A DNA stretch of 13,025 nt from Candidatus Methylomirabilota bacterium (GTDB lineage: Bacteria > Methylomirabilota > Methylomirabilia > Methylomirabilales > Methylomirabilaceae), in the NCBI GenBank assembly GCA_003105305.1, contig PQAQ01000120.1:1-13025 (forward strand). The letters are read 5' to 3'. Both the position numbers and the translations under genes were made by a program. Position 1 is the stretch's first letter. Each line of letters opens with the position of its first letter. The notes beneath the pieces are model-generated. The model did not search any database, was not told the DNA's origin, and saw nothing but the letters and a program-made list of their open reading frames with translations. Positions 6,646-13,025 of the stretch are shown piece after piece.

Positions 6646-7980
6646 TCAGAAAAGATACTCGACCCCAACGGTAGGAATCGCATCCGCGCGGAGGCCGCTG
6701 TTTTTATCCAAAGGAATCTGGACGTTCGCCCGGACGATCCAGGAACTGAGAGGATTCCATTTTACACCGAGGGATAGGTCGTGAATATGCTCCCCGGTCT
6801 GGTCTGCAGCCGGCTTCAAACGACCAATGACGTCCGCGTCGACCGACAGCTCAGGCAGAAGGCGTGCGTCAAAGCCGAGGGCGTATCTGATGCTGTTCTG
6901 CCGAAGTTCCTGGGTGTCGATCTCGTAACCGACATTGACGTGAGGCGTGAACCATCGTCCATAGGTTTTAGAGGCTATGAAGAGACCCGCCAAATTCGTT
7001 CCGCCGGTTCCCAGAAGTCGTCCCTCATCTCCTGTCGGAAGCTTGACTTCAAATAATAATGCCATGTCCGGCATGATGCCGCCGTAGTTGCGGAGGAAGT
7101 TATATTTCGTCCGAAGGATGATATCCCCTATGCCGGTTTCCTCCCCGCCTCCACGGCGTTTGCACGAGGCTTGGTCAAACGGAGGGTCGCATTTGGAGGA
7201 GTCGAACTGGTGGACATACAGATCGCCGACCTTGGTCCCACCGGGATTGCCAAACTGATCGTAGATTCCAGCCGACGCTTGCGCTCTGAGCCGAACATGG
7301 ACAACGGGAACGACAATCCCTGCATCCCACGCAGAGGTAATCCCGTATGTCGCGATAAAGGCAATAATATCTTCGTTCAGATCGACCTTAAGCCTGGCGC
7401 GGATGATGTCGCTCTCAAAGCTGAACGGGCCGCTGGTATCCCGTATCCCGTTGCCGTTGACATCGTCGCGTGTAAATGTCAACTCCAACTTATTAAGGTC
7501 TTTGCCCTGTAGTTTCGTAAAGTTCAACCGGGTGTACGTGAGGGTCATGTCCAGCTTGTGGGCGCCAAGAGTGGTAGCGCGCTCCGTCAGCAAGGGACCG
7601 AGGCTCTCAGTGGTTCGGAGGGGAACCCCGCGCTCCAGGTCGAAGGTAAAACCGGTAACCGACGAACTGAATGACGGCAGTCCAATTGCGGAAGTCAGTT
7701 GGGTGTTGAGCTGATCAAGCCCCTGGAGCGATGATGCCTGAAAGCGCGATTCCTGAGTGAAAAAAGGCAGGGGACGTGGTTCCAGGTGGAGCCCTTCGCT
7801 TCCGTACAGATTTCTGATGGTGTTCTTGAGATCTGCAGCCTCAACAGAAGCGTACGCTCCGACCCAAAGGATCAGCAGGACGGCTGCGACGGCTTGGAGA
7901 CATCGGCTCGTCCACTGACTGCATCGGGCGGAGAACACACTCGACCTCAACGAGAGAATAGCCAGATCCGCCCTTATCAC
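6646..7980 (-). CDS. Outer-membrane beta-barrel protein, MetA-pathway/phenol-degradation 'transporter' type
   Basis: This 444-residue protein has a positively charged N-terminus, a hydrophobic stretch AVAAVLLILWVGA and a cleavage-like ASVEAA-D near residue 48. The rest alternates in the way of a beta barrel and ends GVEYLF with a terminal Phe, the usual outer-membrane assembly signal. The middle and end match PF13557-type proteins: ETGIGDIILRTKYNFL, MALLFEVKLPTGDEGRLLGTGG, TPHVNVGYEID and HDLSLGVKWNPLSSW. Two Cys eight residues apart (KCDPPFDQASCKRR) sit in a predicted loop and could form a disulfide. The GTG at 7980 overlaps the preceding stop by four bases (GTGA); a GTG at 7938, with GAGG six bases upstream, would give a shorter and more usual signal peptide. 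The family may pass hydrophobic compounds, but this is poorly established. Being cotranscribed with a binding protein and kinase hints at uptake or sensing of the same ligand. Confidence 0.85.
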   Translation of the reverse strand: MIRADLAILSLRSSVFSARCSQWTSRCLQAVAAVLLILWVGAYASVEAADLKNTIRNLYGSEGLHLEPRPLPFFTQESRFQASSLQGLDQLNTQLTSAIGLPSFSSSVTGFTFDLERGVPLRTTESLGPLLTERATTLGAHKLDMTLTYTRLNFTKLQGKDLNKLELTFTRDDVNGNGIRDTSGPFSFESDIIRARLKVDLNEDIIAFIATYGITSAWDAGIVVPVVHVRLRAQASAGIYDQFGNPGGTKVGDLYVHQFDSSKCDPPFDQASCKRRGGGEETGIGDIILRTKYNFLRNYGGIMPDMALLFEVKLPTGDEGRLLGTGGTNLAGLFIASKTYGRWFTPHVNVGYEIDTQELRQNSIRYALGFDARLLPELSVDADVIGRLKPAADQTGEHIHDLSLGVKWNPLSSWIVRANVQIPLDKNSGLRADAIPTVGVEYLF

Positions 7981-8447
7981 GAACCCCCCATCGGTTCCTG
8001 CTCAGGAGACGCCCCTGCGGCTACTTTTGCGGCTATTCCCTCGTAGGCCATTTTCGTTGCCGTAAATGTGACGGCGGGTAAGATGAGAAACTTTTTCGGA
8101 TCCGTATGCTCGTAACTGTCCGTGATCATTTTCAGGCCGAGGACCGCATTGGCGCCCATCCGGATAGCCTCTTTCAGAAGGCTGTGCATGGCCTCGCGCT
8201 CGGCGAGCGTCCGTTCCTGTTCGTTCGAGGCGGGTATGAGCGAATGTCCCGTTACGGGACCCAGCATCTGTTCGGTCGTCCTACCGGGGATGGCGTTCGC
8301 GGTGGCAGTGGCCACTCGTTTCTGGAAGTACTGGATCTCCTTGTCCAGGGTGATGGTCCTCCACTTGAGTCTGTAGGTGTGGAGAAAGGGCCAGGCCAAA
8401 CCGAATAAAGCGATCACTACAAAGATGATAGCGGCAACTGCAGCCAT
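7977..8447 (-). CDS. Membrane-anchored YbjQ-like (UPF0145, heavy-metal-binding-domain family) protein
   Basis: This 156-residue protein has one N-terminal hydrophobic helix (about residues 2-22) and a soluble domain. Residues from about 50 to 135 follow the YbjQ/UPF0145 plan: LGPVTGHSLIP, then REAMHSLLKEAIRMGANAVLGLKM, then VTFTATKMAYEG, which lines up with the GANAVVG and TGTAV strands of that family. YbjQ proteins form beta-rich multimers and are called heavy-metal-binding mainly by annotation; their function is not established. I place the start at ATG 8447 because AGGAGG lies five bases upstream, whereas a GTG two codons earlier falls directly against that ribosome site. The stop overlaps the barrel gene's GTG. 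The methyltransferase gene ends 47 bases upstream. Most YbjQ proteins are soluble, so the helix is unusual and suggests an inner-membrane or envelope location. Confidence 0.72.
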   Translation of the reverse strand: MAAVAAIIFVVIALFGLAWPFLHTYRLKWRTITLDKEIQYFQKRVATATANAIPGRTTEQMLGPVTGHSLIPASNEQERTLAEREAMHSLLKEAIRMGANAVLGLKMITDSYEHTDPKKFLILPAVTFTATKMAYEGIAAKVAAGASPEQEPMGGS

Positions 8448-8494
8448 GTTCACCTCCTATGGTCGTCCTCCCGCTTAATCAGGCATTTCATCGC

Positions 8495-9292
8495 TCAGCC
8501 GTCAACGGGGGGAGGCCCCTCCGTCGCGCGGGCACTGCGTGGGGCGCAATCAACGATGTCGTGTTGCAGTTCTGACCCGATGCGTTCGTGAAGCGTGCTG
8601 CCAACTATGCGGGCTTGCTGTTGGGCTGCAGCCATAAGCGGCTTACGCGCTTTATACAACGCCAATGTGCCGTACAGCGTTGCGAATCGAGTGAGTTCCG
8701 CAACGCCCTCGAACCCGGCATCCCGGAAGAGCGCAGGCAGATGCCCCTTCAGGTTGTCCGCGGTCCTGGCGAAACTATCGCCGAGACGTACAGAAAAAGC
8801 CAATATGCGCATCAATAGGTTATGCGGTCGACTCCAGTCGGCGACATACATCTCTCCTCCCGGGCGCAGGACGCGAAAGATCTCTTGTAACGTTCGAATC
8901 TTCTCGGCACGCGTCAGATGATGCAACATCAGGCTCGAAAAGACTCGATCGAATGCGCACTCAGGAAAAGGCATATCAAAACAGAACGCCTGCGCCAGCG
9001 CAATCTTCTCTCTGCGCCTGCCAGCCTTTGACCTCGCAATGGCCAGCACGTTCATATCACCATCCAGACCAATAGCCAACAAAGATTTTGATCTGCGTCT
9101 CAGCAGCAGGAGCAGCGTCCCCGTACCGCACCCGACATCCAGGATCCGGGCACTCTCGCTGATGCCTGCTTCATCCAGGAGGCGACCCTTAAAGGTCGAC
9201 TCGCGTGTCGTCAAGCGAACCAAAGGATCGTAAAGCGGGGTCAGGATATCCCGCCCTAGCGCCGGGACATACCCGGCGTTCCTATGACCCAT
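8495..9292 (-). CDS. Class I SAM-dependent methyltransferase (UbiE/Methyltransf_11 type)
   Basis: This 265-residue cytoplasmic enzyme should transfer a methyl group from S-adenosylmethionine. Motif I is ILDVGCGTG (residues 50-58), the acidic end of strand 2 is D77 in IGLDGD, motif II is CAFDRVFSSLMLHHL near 112-126, and motif III is LRPGGEMYVADW. The N-terminus (LTPLYDPLVRLTTRE) resembles UbiE-like and membrane-quinone or lipid methyltransferases. A Gln- and Ala-rich tail after residue 215 lacks motifs, so the substrate cannot be named. The ATG at 9292 is chosen because GGAGG sits five bases before it; a GTG four codons upstream has no proper site. It is the first gene of the minus-strand run, so its promoter may drive part or all of the signalling cluster. 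Whether it belongs functionally to that cluster is unclear. Confidence 0.9.
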   Translation of the reverse strand: MGHRNAGYVPALGRDILTPLYDPLVRLTTRESTFKGRLLDEAGISESARILDVGCGTGTLLLLLRRRSKSLLAIGLDGDMNVLAIARSKAGRRREKIALAQAFCFDMPFPECAFDRVFSSLMLHHLTRAEKIRTLQEIFRVLRPGGEMYVADWSRPHNLLMRILAFSVRLGDSFARTADNLKGHLPALFRDAGFEGVAELTRFATLYGTLALYKARKPLMAAAQQQARIVGSTLHERIGSELQHDIVDCAPRSARATEGPPPVDG

Positions 9293-9373
9293 CCGCGCCT
9301 CCACGCCCTTTTATCGTACGACTCAGCCGCGATTGATGCTGAGGTCGATGTTCTCCTCGCATGAACCACTTGC

Positions 9374-9403
9374 AATATCAATTCGGAACGCGGAGGATGT
9401 CAA
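9374..9403 (-). promoter_or_regulatory. Sigma70-like promoter upstream of the methyltransferase gene
   Basis: A perfect -35 TTGACA (9398-9403, minus strand) is followed after 18 bases by GATATT (9374-9379), a 4/6 match to the -10 consensus. Transcription would start near 9367, about 75 bases before the methyltransferase ATG. It is the best candidate for the promoter of the minus-strand gene run. Confidence 0.5.
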
Positions 9404-9496
9404 GCGCTTTCTCCGACGGCGGTCGCTGCACGACAGCCAACGATATGACCTGTTGCCTCGGCGACTATCGTGTCGCACCTGGGATTGTGGAATTGG

Positions 9497-9525
9497 TTGT
9501 AACCCGGTGGGATTTTGTGTATGAT
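9497..9525 (+). promoter_or_regulatory. Sigma70-like promoter of the Nfn-like operon
   Basis: TTGTAA (9497-9502) and TATGAT (9520-9525) are spaced by 17 bases. The -10 matches consensus at five of six positions and the -35 at four of six. Transcription would start near 9532, leaving a leader of about 80 bases before the ATG at 9614. Confidence 0.55.
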
Positions 9526-9613
9526 GATAAGATAAATTTTGTTTTTGCCCTAGCAGAGCAAGCGTGTACGTGTCGTATAAAAGTTGAAGATTTTTTGGAG
9601 GAAGCCTGTTCCG

Positions 9614-11260
9614 ATGACAAATAGAATCCACAGTATTGCCGCCAAGATTTCATCCCAGAATACTGAGCAGTTGAAGGCTGCCCTGGCAGAAGTGGCGAAA
9701 CTCTCCGACTTATCGTCGGAAGAGAAGCGTGAGTTGGCGGCGGCTCTCTCCACCTCCTTCTACCGCGACCACGCCGGCGATGAAGAGCTTGCCCAACTCA
9801 TCGATCGAAGCGAGTCGATCCTGGCCGCCCAGGGTGCAGAAATCGCAGAATGGATGATTGAGCAGCTCGTTGAGGCTGACGCAGAATCGGCGGAGCATTT
9901 TGCCGGCGCGTTGGGACAGATGGGCGCACCCGTCGTGGACTTACTTCATTCCTGGTTCGACACGAGCAGGAACGACGACTACGCCCAGATTAACCTCCTG
10001 CTGGCGGCAGGGCAGTTTACCGATCCGGCTATTGCCCGGGTCCTGCCTGAAGCGTTGCGGTGCGCAGGGTCTACCAATAAGCAGGTGAAGTCCGCTGCTT
10101 TTTACTGTATCGGGCGGGTCTTTGCCCGCATTCCCCCTGCGACGGTCGGCGACGCGGATCGGTCGATGCTGTTCGATACGCTGTTTGCCGGTCTTTCAGA
10201 TCCGTCGCCGCTTGTCCGTCGGCACGCGGTGCGCGCCATCGGAAAAGGCGTGCGCAACAACTATTTCACGCCGGAGCAGGTGGAGAAGAGTCATAACGCC
10301 TTCCGCACCATTCTGGGAATGGATCACTTCGATTGGGATAATGCGTATATTGTTCGAAGTGAGGCGGAATACCAACTTCACTTTTGCCAGCACGGCCTGG
10401 CCGAAAGACAGGCCATGCCCAAAGGTAAATACTACCAGGATTTCTCGATCCTCGAAAAACGAGAGCTGTGCCCCAACACCTACTACTTCAAGGTCAACGC
10501 ACCGCTTCTGGCCAAAAAGATACAGGCCGGACAGTTCATCATCATCCGGCCCAACTACGACAGCGAGCGTATGCCGCTGTCCATCGCCGGATGGGATCGG
10601 GAGAAGGGGTATCTCGAGATCGTGATCATGGCGGCGGGCAGGACCTCTACCGAGGCCACACAGAAAAACGTCGGCGACAGATTCCAGGATGTCGTTGGGC
10701 CGCTGGGGCAACGTTCGCATGTGGCCAAATACGAGGGCGCCTGCGTCGTGCTCGGCGGCGGCTACGGCACCGGCGCCGTCATTCCTACGGCGCGGGATTT
10801 GAGGGCGCTCGGCAACAAGGTGTACGGCGTGGTGGGCGCCCGCACCAAGGATCTGTTGATCCTGGTTGACGAACTCAAGGCGGTGTGCGATGAGGTGTTC
10901 GTGACCACCAATGACGGGTCGGCCGGGATTGAAGGGTTCGTCACCCATGCGCTGGAACAGATCATGGCTAGAGAAAAGGTCTCCATGGCGTTGGCGGTCG
11001 GCCCCGTCCCGATGATGATGGCCGTCGCGAAGATGACAGAGGGCAAGGGGGTCGAGACGTGGGTCTCGCTGAACGCCATCATGGTGGACGGCACCGGCAT
11101 GTGCGGCGCCTGTCGGGTGACGGTGGGCGGCAAAACCCGTTTCGCCTGCTACCACGGACCCGATTTCAATGCGCACCAGGTCGACTTCAACGAGCTGATC
11201 AAACGCCAACGGATGTTCGTTGAACAGGAAAAGATCGCCTTCGAGGCGATGCAGCGATAA
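9614..11260 (+). CDS. HEAT-repeat/ferredoxin-NADP-reductase-like FAD, NAD and [2Fe-2S] subunit (NfnA/SudB type)
   Basis: This is a 548-residue fusion. Residues 1 to about 250 are helical, with HEAT-like repeats, clearest at LSDPSPLVRRHAVRAIGKGV. From about 270 it follows the NfnA/sulfide-dehydrogenase-beta/DHOD-K plan: an FAD domain with RMPLSIAGWD near 318, an NAD-binding domain with VLGGGYGTGAVIPTARDL near 376-393, and a C-terminal [2Fe-2S] site with D492, C497, C500 and C512 (VDGTGMCGACRV, FACYHGPDFN). Asp plus three Cys is the ligand pattern described for Nfn/SudB proteins. Such subunits pair with a GltD-like large subunit, encoded here 15 bases downstream, to move electrons between NAD(P)(H) and ferredoxin or polysulfide. 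The start is ATG 9614; GGAGG lies 12 bases up, a rather long spacing, and a TTG at 9584 has no site. Usual NfnA length is about 280, so the N-terminal half is an addition of unknown role. Confidence 0.88.
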   Translation: MTNRIHSIAAKISSQNTEQLKAALAEVAKLSDLSSEEKRELAAALSTSFYRDHAGDEELAQLIDRSESILAAQGAEIAEWMIEQLVEADAESAEHFAGALGQMGAPVVDLLHSWFDTSRNDDYAQINLLLAAGQFTDPAIARVLPEALRCAGSTNKQVKSAAFYCIGRVFARIPPATVGDADRSMLFDTLFAGLSDPSPLVRRHAVRAIGKGVRNNYFTPEQVEKSHNAFRTILGMDHFDWDNAYIVRSEAEYQLHFCQHGLAERQAMPKGKYYQDFSILEKRELCPNTYYFKVNAPLLAKKIQAGQFIIIRPNYDSERMPLSIAGWDREKGYLEIVIMAAGRTSTEATQKNVGDRFQDVVGPLGQRSHVAKYEGACVVLGGGYGTGAVIPTARDLRALGNKVYGVVGARTKDLLILVDELKAVCDEVFVTTNDGSAGIEGFVTHALEQIMAREKVSMALAVGPVPMMMAVAKMTEGKGVETWVSLNAIMVDGTGMCGACRVTVGGKTRFACYHGPDFNAHQVDFNELIKRQRMFVEQEKIAFEAMQR

Positions 11261-11275
11261 GGGAGAGACGTCGAG

Positions 11276-12778
11276 ATGGCAGAAGCGGGCAAGGGATTAA
11301 GCGCAAAGGAGCGGATGCAAAAGCCGCGCAACCAGATGCCTCTGCATGAGGCTGGGCTGCGCATTCTCAGTTGGGAGGAGGTGCCCATCGGCTACTCGAT
11401 GGAGCAGGCTCAGGACGAGGCGATACGGTGCATTCAGTGCAAGAAGCCTGAATGCGTACCCGCGTGCCCCGTGGGCATCAATATCCCTGCCTTCATCAAG
11501 CTGGTTGAACAGGGAGATGTCGCCGGCGCGGCTAAGAAGATCCGTGAAACCAACTTCCTCCCTGCCGCCTGCGGTCGCGTCTGTCCCCAGGACAAGCAGT
11601 GCGAGGCGGTGTGCGTGGTCGGCAAGAAGAACGATCCGGTCGGCATCGGCAATCTGGAGCGGTTTGTGGCCGACTACGAGCGGGAGCACAATCTGAACCG
11701 GATTCCGGACATGCCGCCTTCGACCGGCAAGCGGGTCGCCGTCATCGGCTCCGGTCCTGCGGGGATGACCTGCGCCTACGAGCTCCGCTCTCGCGGTCAC
11801 GAGGTGACGGTCTTCGAGGCGTTCCACCGGGGCGGAGGCGTGATGGTGTACGGCATCCCCAGATTCCGCCTGCCGCTTGAGGTCATCGACGAAGACCTCA
11901 AGCTGCTGGAAGATATGGGGGTTGAGTTCGTCTACAACATGATCATCGGCAAGATCCTCACCATCGACGACCTGCTGGAAAAAGAAGGGTTCGACGCCGT
12001 CTTCATCGGCACCGGCGCAGGGCTGCCAAAAATGCTGGGCGTGCCCGGTGAAAACCTGAACGGCATCTATTCCGCCAACGAATACCTTACCCGAATCTAC
12101 CTGATGCACGCCAACGAGTTTCCGCAGTATCCGACCCCCCTGTATCAGGGAAAGAAGATGGCGGTCATCGGGGCCGGCAACACCGCCATGGATGTGCTCC
12201 GTACCGGGAAGCGGCTTGGGGCGGAGGTCACCTGCTACTATCGCCGATCCCATGAGGAAGCCCCGGCAAGAACCGAGGAACTGGAGCACGCCGAACAGGA
12301 GTTCGTCAACTTCAAGTGGCTGTCCAACCCTGTTGAGTTTCTCGGCGACGAGCGCCACTTCGTCAAAGCCATCAAGTGCGAAGTGATGAAGCTGTCCGAG
12401 CCGGATGAGTCCGGCCGTAGAAAGCCGCTCCCCACCGGCGAGTACTTTATCGATGAGGTGGATACGGTAGTCTTTTCGTTGGGATGCGACGTGAACCCGA
12501 TTATCCCTAGCATGACGCCTGAACTGCGCACCAATAAATGGGGCGTGGTGATGGTGGATACCACCACCTACCATACCAGCAAGAAGGGGGTCTTTGCGGG
12601 TGGTGACGTGGTTACCGGCGGTTCGACAGTGATCCTGGCCATGGGACAGGCCAAGGAGGCCGCCAGACACGTTCATGAATACCTCATGGGCCAGTTCAAC
12701 TATGAGCTGAATGTCCCAACTGATCCCAACGCCCCAGGCGTCCAGTGGGAAGGACGCTTTGCCAAAGCAAAGCGGTAG
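11276..12778 (+). CDS. GltD-like NAD(P)H/FAD/[4Fe-4S] oxidoreductase, Nfn/sulfide dehydrogenase large subunit (NfnB/SudA type)
   Basis: This 500-residue flavoprotein has the GltD/NfnB/SudA layout. The N-terminal Fe-S domain has two cysteine sets, C52-x2-C55-x4-C60-x3-C64-P and C99-x3-C103-P-x5-C109-x3-C113, for two [4Fe-4S] clusters. A first Rossmann motif, VAVIGSGPAGMTCAYEL near 153-169, binds FAD. A second, MAVIGAGNTAMDVLRTGKRLGA, with YYRRSHEEAPAR, binds NADP(H). GVFAGGDVVTGGSTVILAMGQAK closes the FAD site. Length matches stand-alone GltD-like proteins. ATG 11276 has GGGAGA about 9 bases up and lies 15 bases after the small subunit gene, so the two form an operon and almost certainly a complex. 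No glutamate synthase large subunit is adjacent, which argues against a GltD role. Candidate activities are electron-bifurcating NADH-dependent ferredoxin:NADP oxidoreductase, or sulfide dehydrogenase/ferredoxin:NADP oxidoreductase. Sequence alone does not choose. Confidence 0.92.
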   Translation: MAEAGKGLSAKERMQKPRNQMPLHEAGLRILSWEEVPIGYSMEQAQDEAIRCIQCKKPECVPACPVGINIPAFIKLVEQGDVAGAAKKIRETNFLPAACGRVCPQDKQCEAVCVVGKKNDPVGIGNLERFVADYEREHNLNRIPDMPPSTGKRVAVIGSGPAGMTCAYELRSRGHEVTVFEAFHRGGGVMVYGIPRFRLPLEVIDEDLKLLEDMGVEFVYNMIIGKILTIDDLLEKEGFDAVFIGTGAGLPKMLGVPGENLNGIYSANEYLTRIYLMHANEFPQYPTPLYQGKKMAVIGAGNTAMDVLRTGKRLGAEVTCYYRRSHEEAPARTEELEHAEQEFVNFKWLSNPVEFLGDERHFVKAIKCEVMKLSEPDESGRRKPLPTGEYFIDEVDTVVFSLGCDVNPIIPSMTPELRTNKWGVVMVDTTTYHTSKKGVFAGGDVVTGGSTVILAMGQAKEAARHVHEYLMGQFNYELNVPTDPNAPGVQWEGRFAKAKR

Positions 12779-12789
12779 GCGGAACGTCG

Positions 12790-12808
12790 GCCGACCGATA
12801 TCGTCGGC
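12790..12808. other. Short stem-loop between the Nfn-like operon and purU
   Basis: GCCGAC and GTCGGC (6 pairs) flank a 7-base loop, starting 12 bases after the large-subunit stop. No T-run follows on either strand, so it is not a convincing intrinsic terminator; it might mark the 3' end of the oxidoreductase message or a Rho-dependent end. purU could therefore be partly cotranscribed. Confidence 0.3.
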
Positions 12809-12870
12809 AGATCTCCACCGATCTCGTTACCCGTCTTAGCCCCGAGTTCGATCCCACTAGAGGCTAGACC

Positions 12871-13025
12871 ATGGCGCACCATTCCCGTGCCCGCCTGTTG
12901 ATCTCGTGTCTCGATCGTCCGGGCATCGTTGCGGCCGTCTCGCGCTGCCTGTTTGAGCAGGGCGCCAACATCGTACACTCGGACCAGCACACGACCGATC
13001 CCGAAGGCGGCATCTTCTTCATGCG
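12871..13025 (+). CDS. purU: Formyltetrahydrofolate deformylase PurU, N-terminal ACT part (continues beyond the window)
   Basis: The 51 complete codons encode the N-terminal ACT domain of PurU, which hydrolyses 10-formyltetrahydrofolate to formate and tetrahydrofolate, balancing one-carbon pools and supplying formate for purine synthesis. Diagnostic stretches are [33 protein letters not shown] and PEGGIFFMR; the last is characteristic of PurU rather than other ACT proteins. The catalytic formyltransferase-like domain is beyond the window. The ATG at 12871 has GAGG seven bases upstream. It follows the oxidoreductase operon by 92 bases on the same strand. Confidence 0.93.
   Translation, partial: MAHHSRARLLISCLDRPGIVAAVSRCLFEQGANIVHSDQHTTDPEGGIFFM

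Larger units (their letters stand above)
9293..9613. other. Divergent intergenic region with two outward promoters
   Basis: These 321 bases separate the minus-strand run from the plus-strand oxidoreductase pair. They contain a sigma70-like promoter facing each way (9374-9403 minus, 9497-9525 plus). Short open frames exist on both strands, but none has a ribosome site or a recognisable product. The part just before 9614 is AT-rich, as expected for a leader. No terminator, repeat or operator palindrome stood out. Confidence 0.6.

Noticed and set aside
9425..9440. Minus-strand GG-N10-GC match resembling a sigma54 promoter
   Set aside because: The -12 part reads TGCAGC rather than TTGCW, so only the minimal GG/GC spacing fits; a perfect sigma70 -35 lies nearby.
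9361..9624. Plus-strand 87-codon frame in the divergent region
   Set aside because: It has no ribosome site, resembles no known protein, and runs through the promoter and leader of the oxidoreductase operon.
10196..11209. Minus-strand 337-codon frame
   Set aside because: It is antisense to the flavin/[2Fe-2S] subunit gene; the His- and Asp-rich product is typical of an antisense frame in GC-rich coding DNA.
11297..12676. Minus-strand 459-codon frame
   Set aside because: It is antisense to the GltD-like large subunit gene, which has complete cofactor motifs; length alone is not evidence here.

Overview
The window looks like chromosomal DNA of a Gram-negative, moderately GC-rich bacterium. 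The evidence is an outer-membrane beta-barrel protein with a C-terminal Phe, AGGAGG-type ribosome binding sites, and both sigma70-like and sigma54-like promoters. The gene set (a HEAT-extended Nfn/sulfide-dehydrogenase pair, an orphan ABC_sub_bind protein beside a sensor kinase, and a CxxC mini-protein) reminds me of NC10 bacteria (Candidatus Methylomirabilis) or Nitrospira relatives. That assignment is inference from memory. No phage, transposon, CRISPR, rRNA or tRNA was seen.

Layout. (1) 1-1494, minus strand: the 5' part of nadA (quinolinate synthase) behind an extended -10 promoter, a small CxxC protein, and a TetR-family repressor with its own sigma70 promoter and an operator-like palindrome. 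(2) 1495-2123: a 629-base non-coding region. It holds a full-consensus sigma54 promoter on the minus strand (1922-1937), followed by two stem-loops, the second a strong terminator-like hairpin. I read this as a candidate sigma54-dependent small RNA of about 170 nt. (3) 2124-9292, minus strand: a compact run of seven genes, in transcription order a SAM methyltransferase, a membrane-anchored YbjQ-like protein, an outer-membrane barrel, a periplasmic ABC_sub_bind protein, a sensor histidine kinase, a stand-alone receiver and an NtrC-type sigma54 activator. Two junctions are 4-base GTGA overlaps. (4) 9293-9613: a divergent promoter region. (5) 9614-13025, plus strand: an Nfn/SudAB-like flavin/iron-sulfur pair whose small subunit carries a HEAT-repeat N-terminal half, then the first 51 codons of purU.

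How the genes may work together. The periplasmic binding protein has no ABC permease or ATPase beside it, so it more likely feeds a ligand signal to the kinase than a transporter. The kinase would phosphorylate the stand-alone receiver and/or the NtrC-type regulator, which would activate sigma54 promoters. The only strong sigma54 promoter I found lies just downstream of that regulator gene and points the same way. This resembles the CbrB-CrcZ layout of Pseudomonas, where an NtrC-type regulator gene is followed by a sigma54-dependent regulatory RNA. The divergent Nfn-like pair would exchange electrons between pyridine nucleotides and ferredoxin or another low-potential partner; no link to the signalling cluster is visible.
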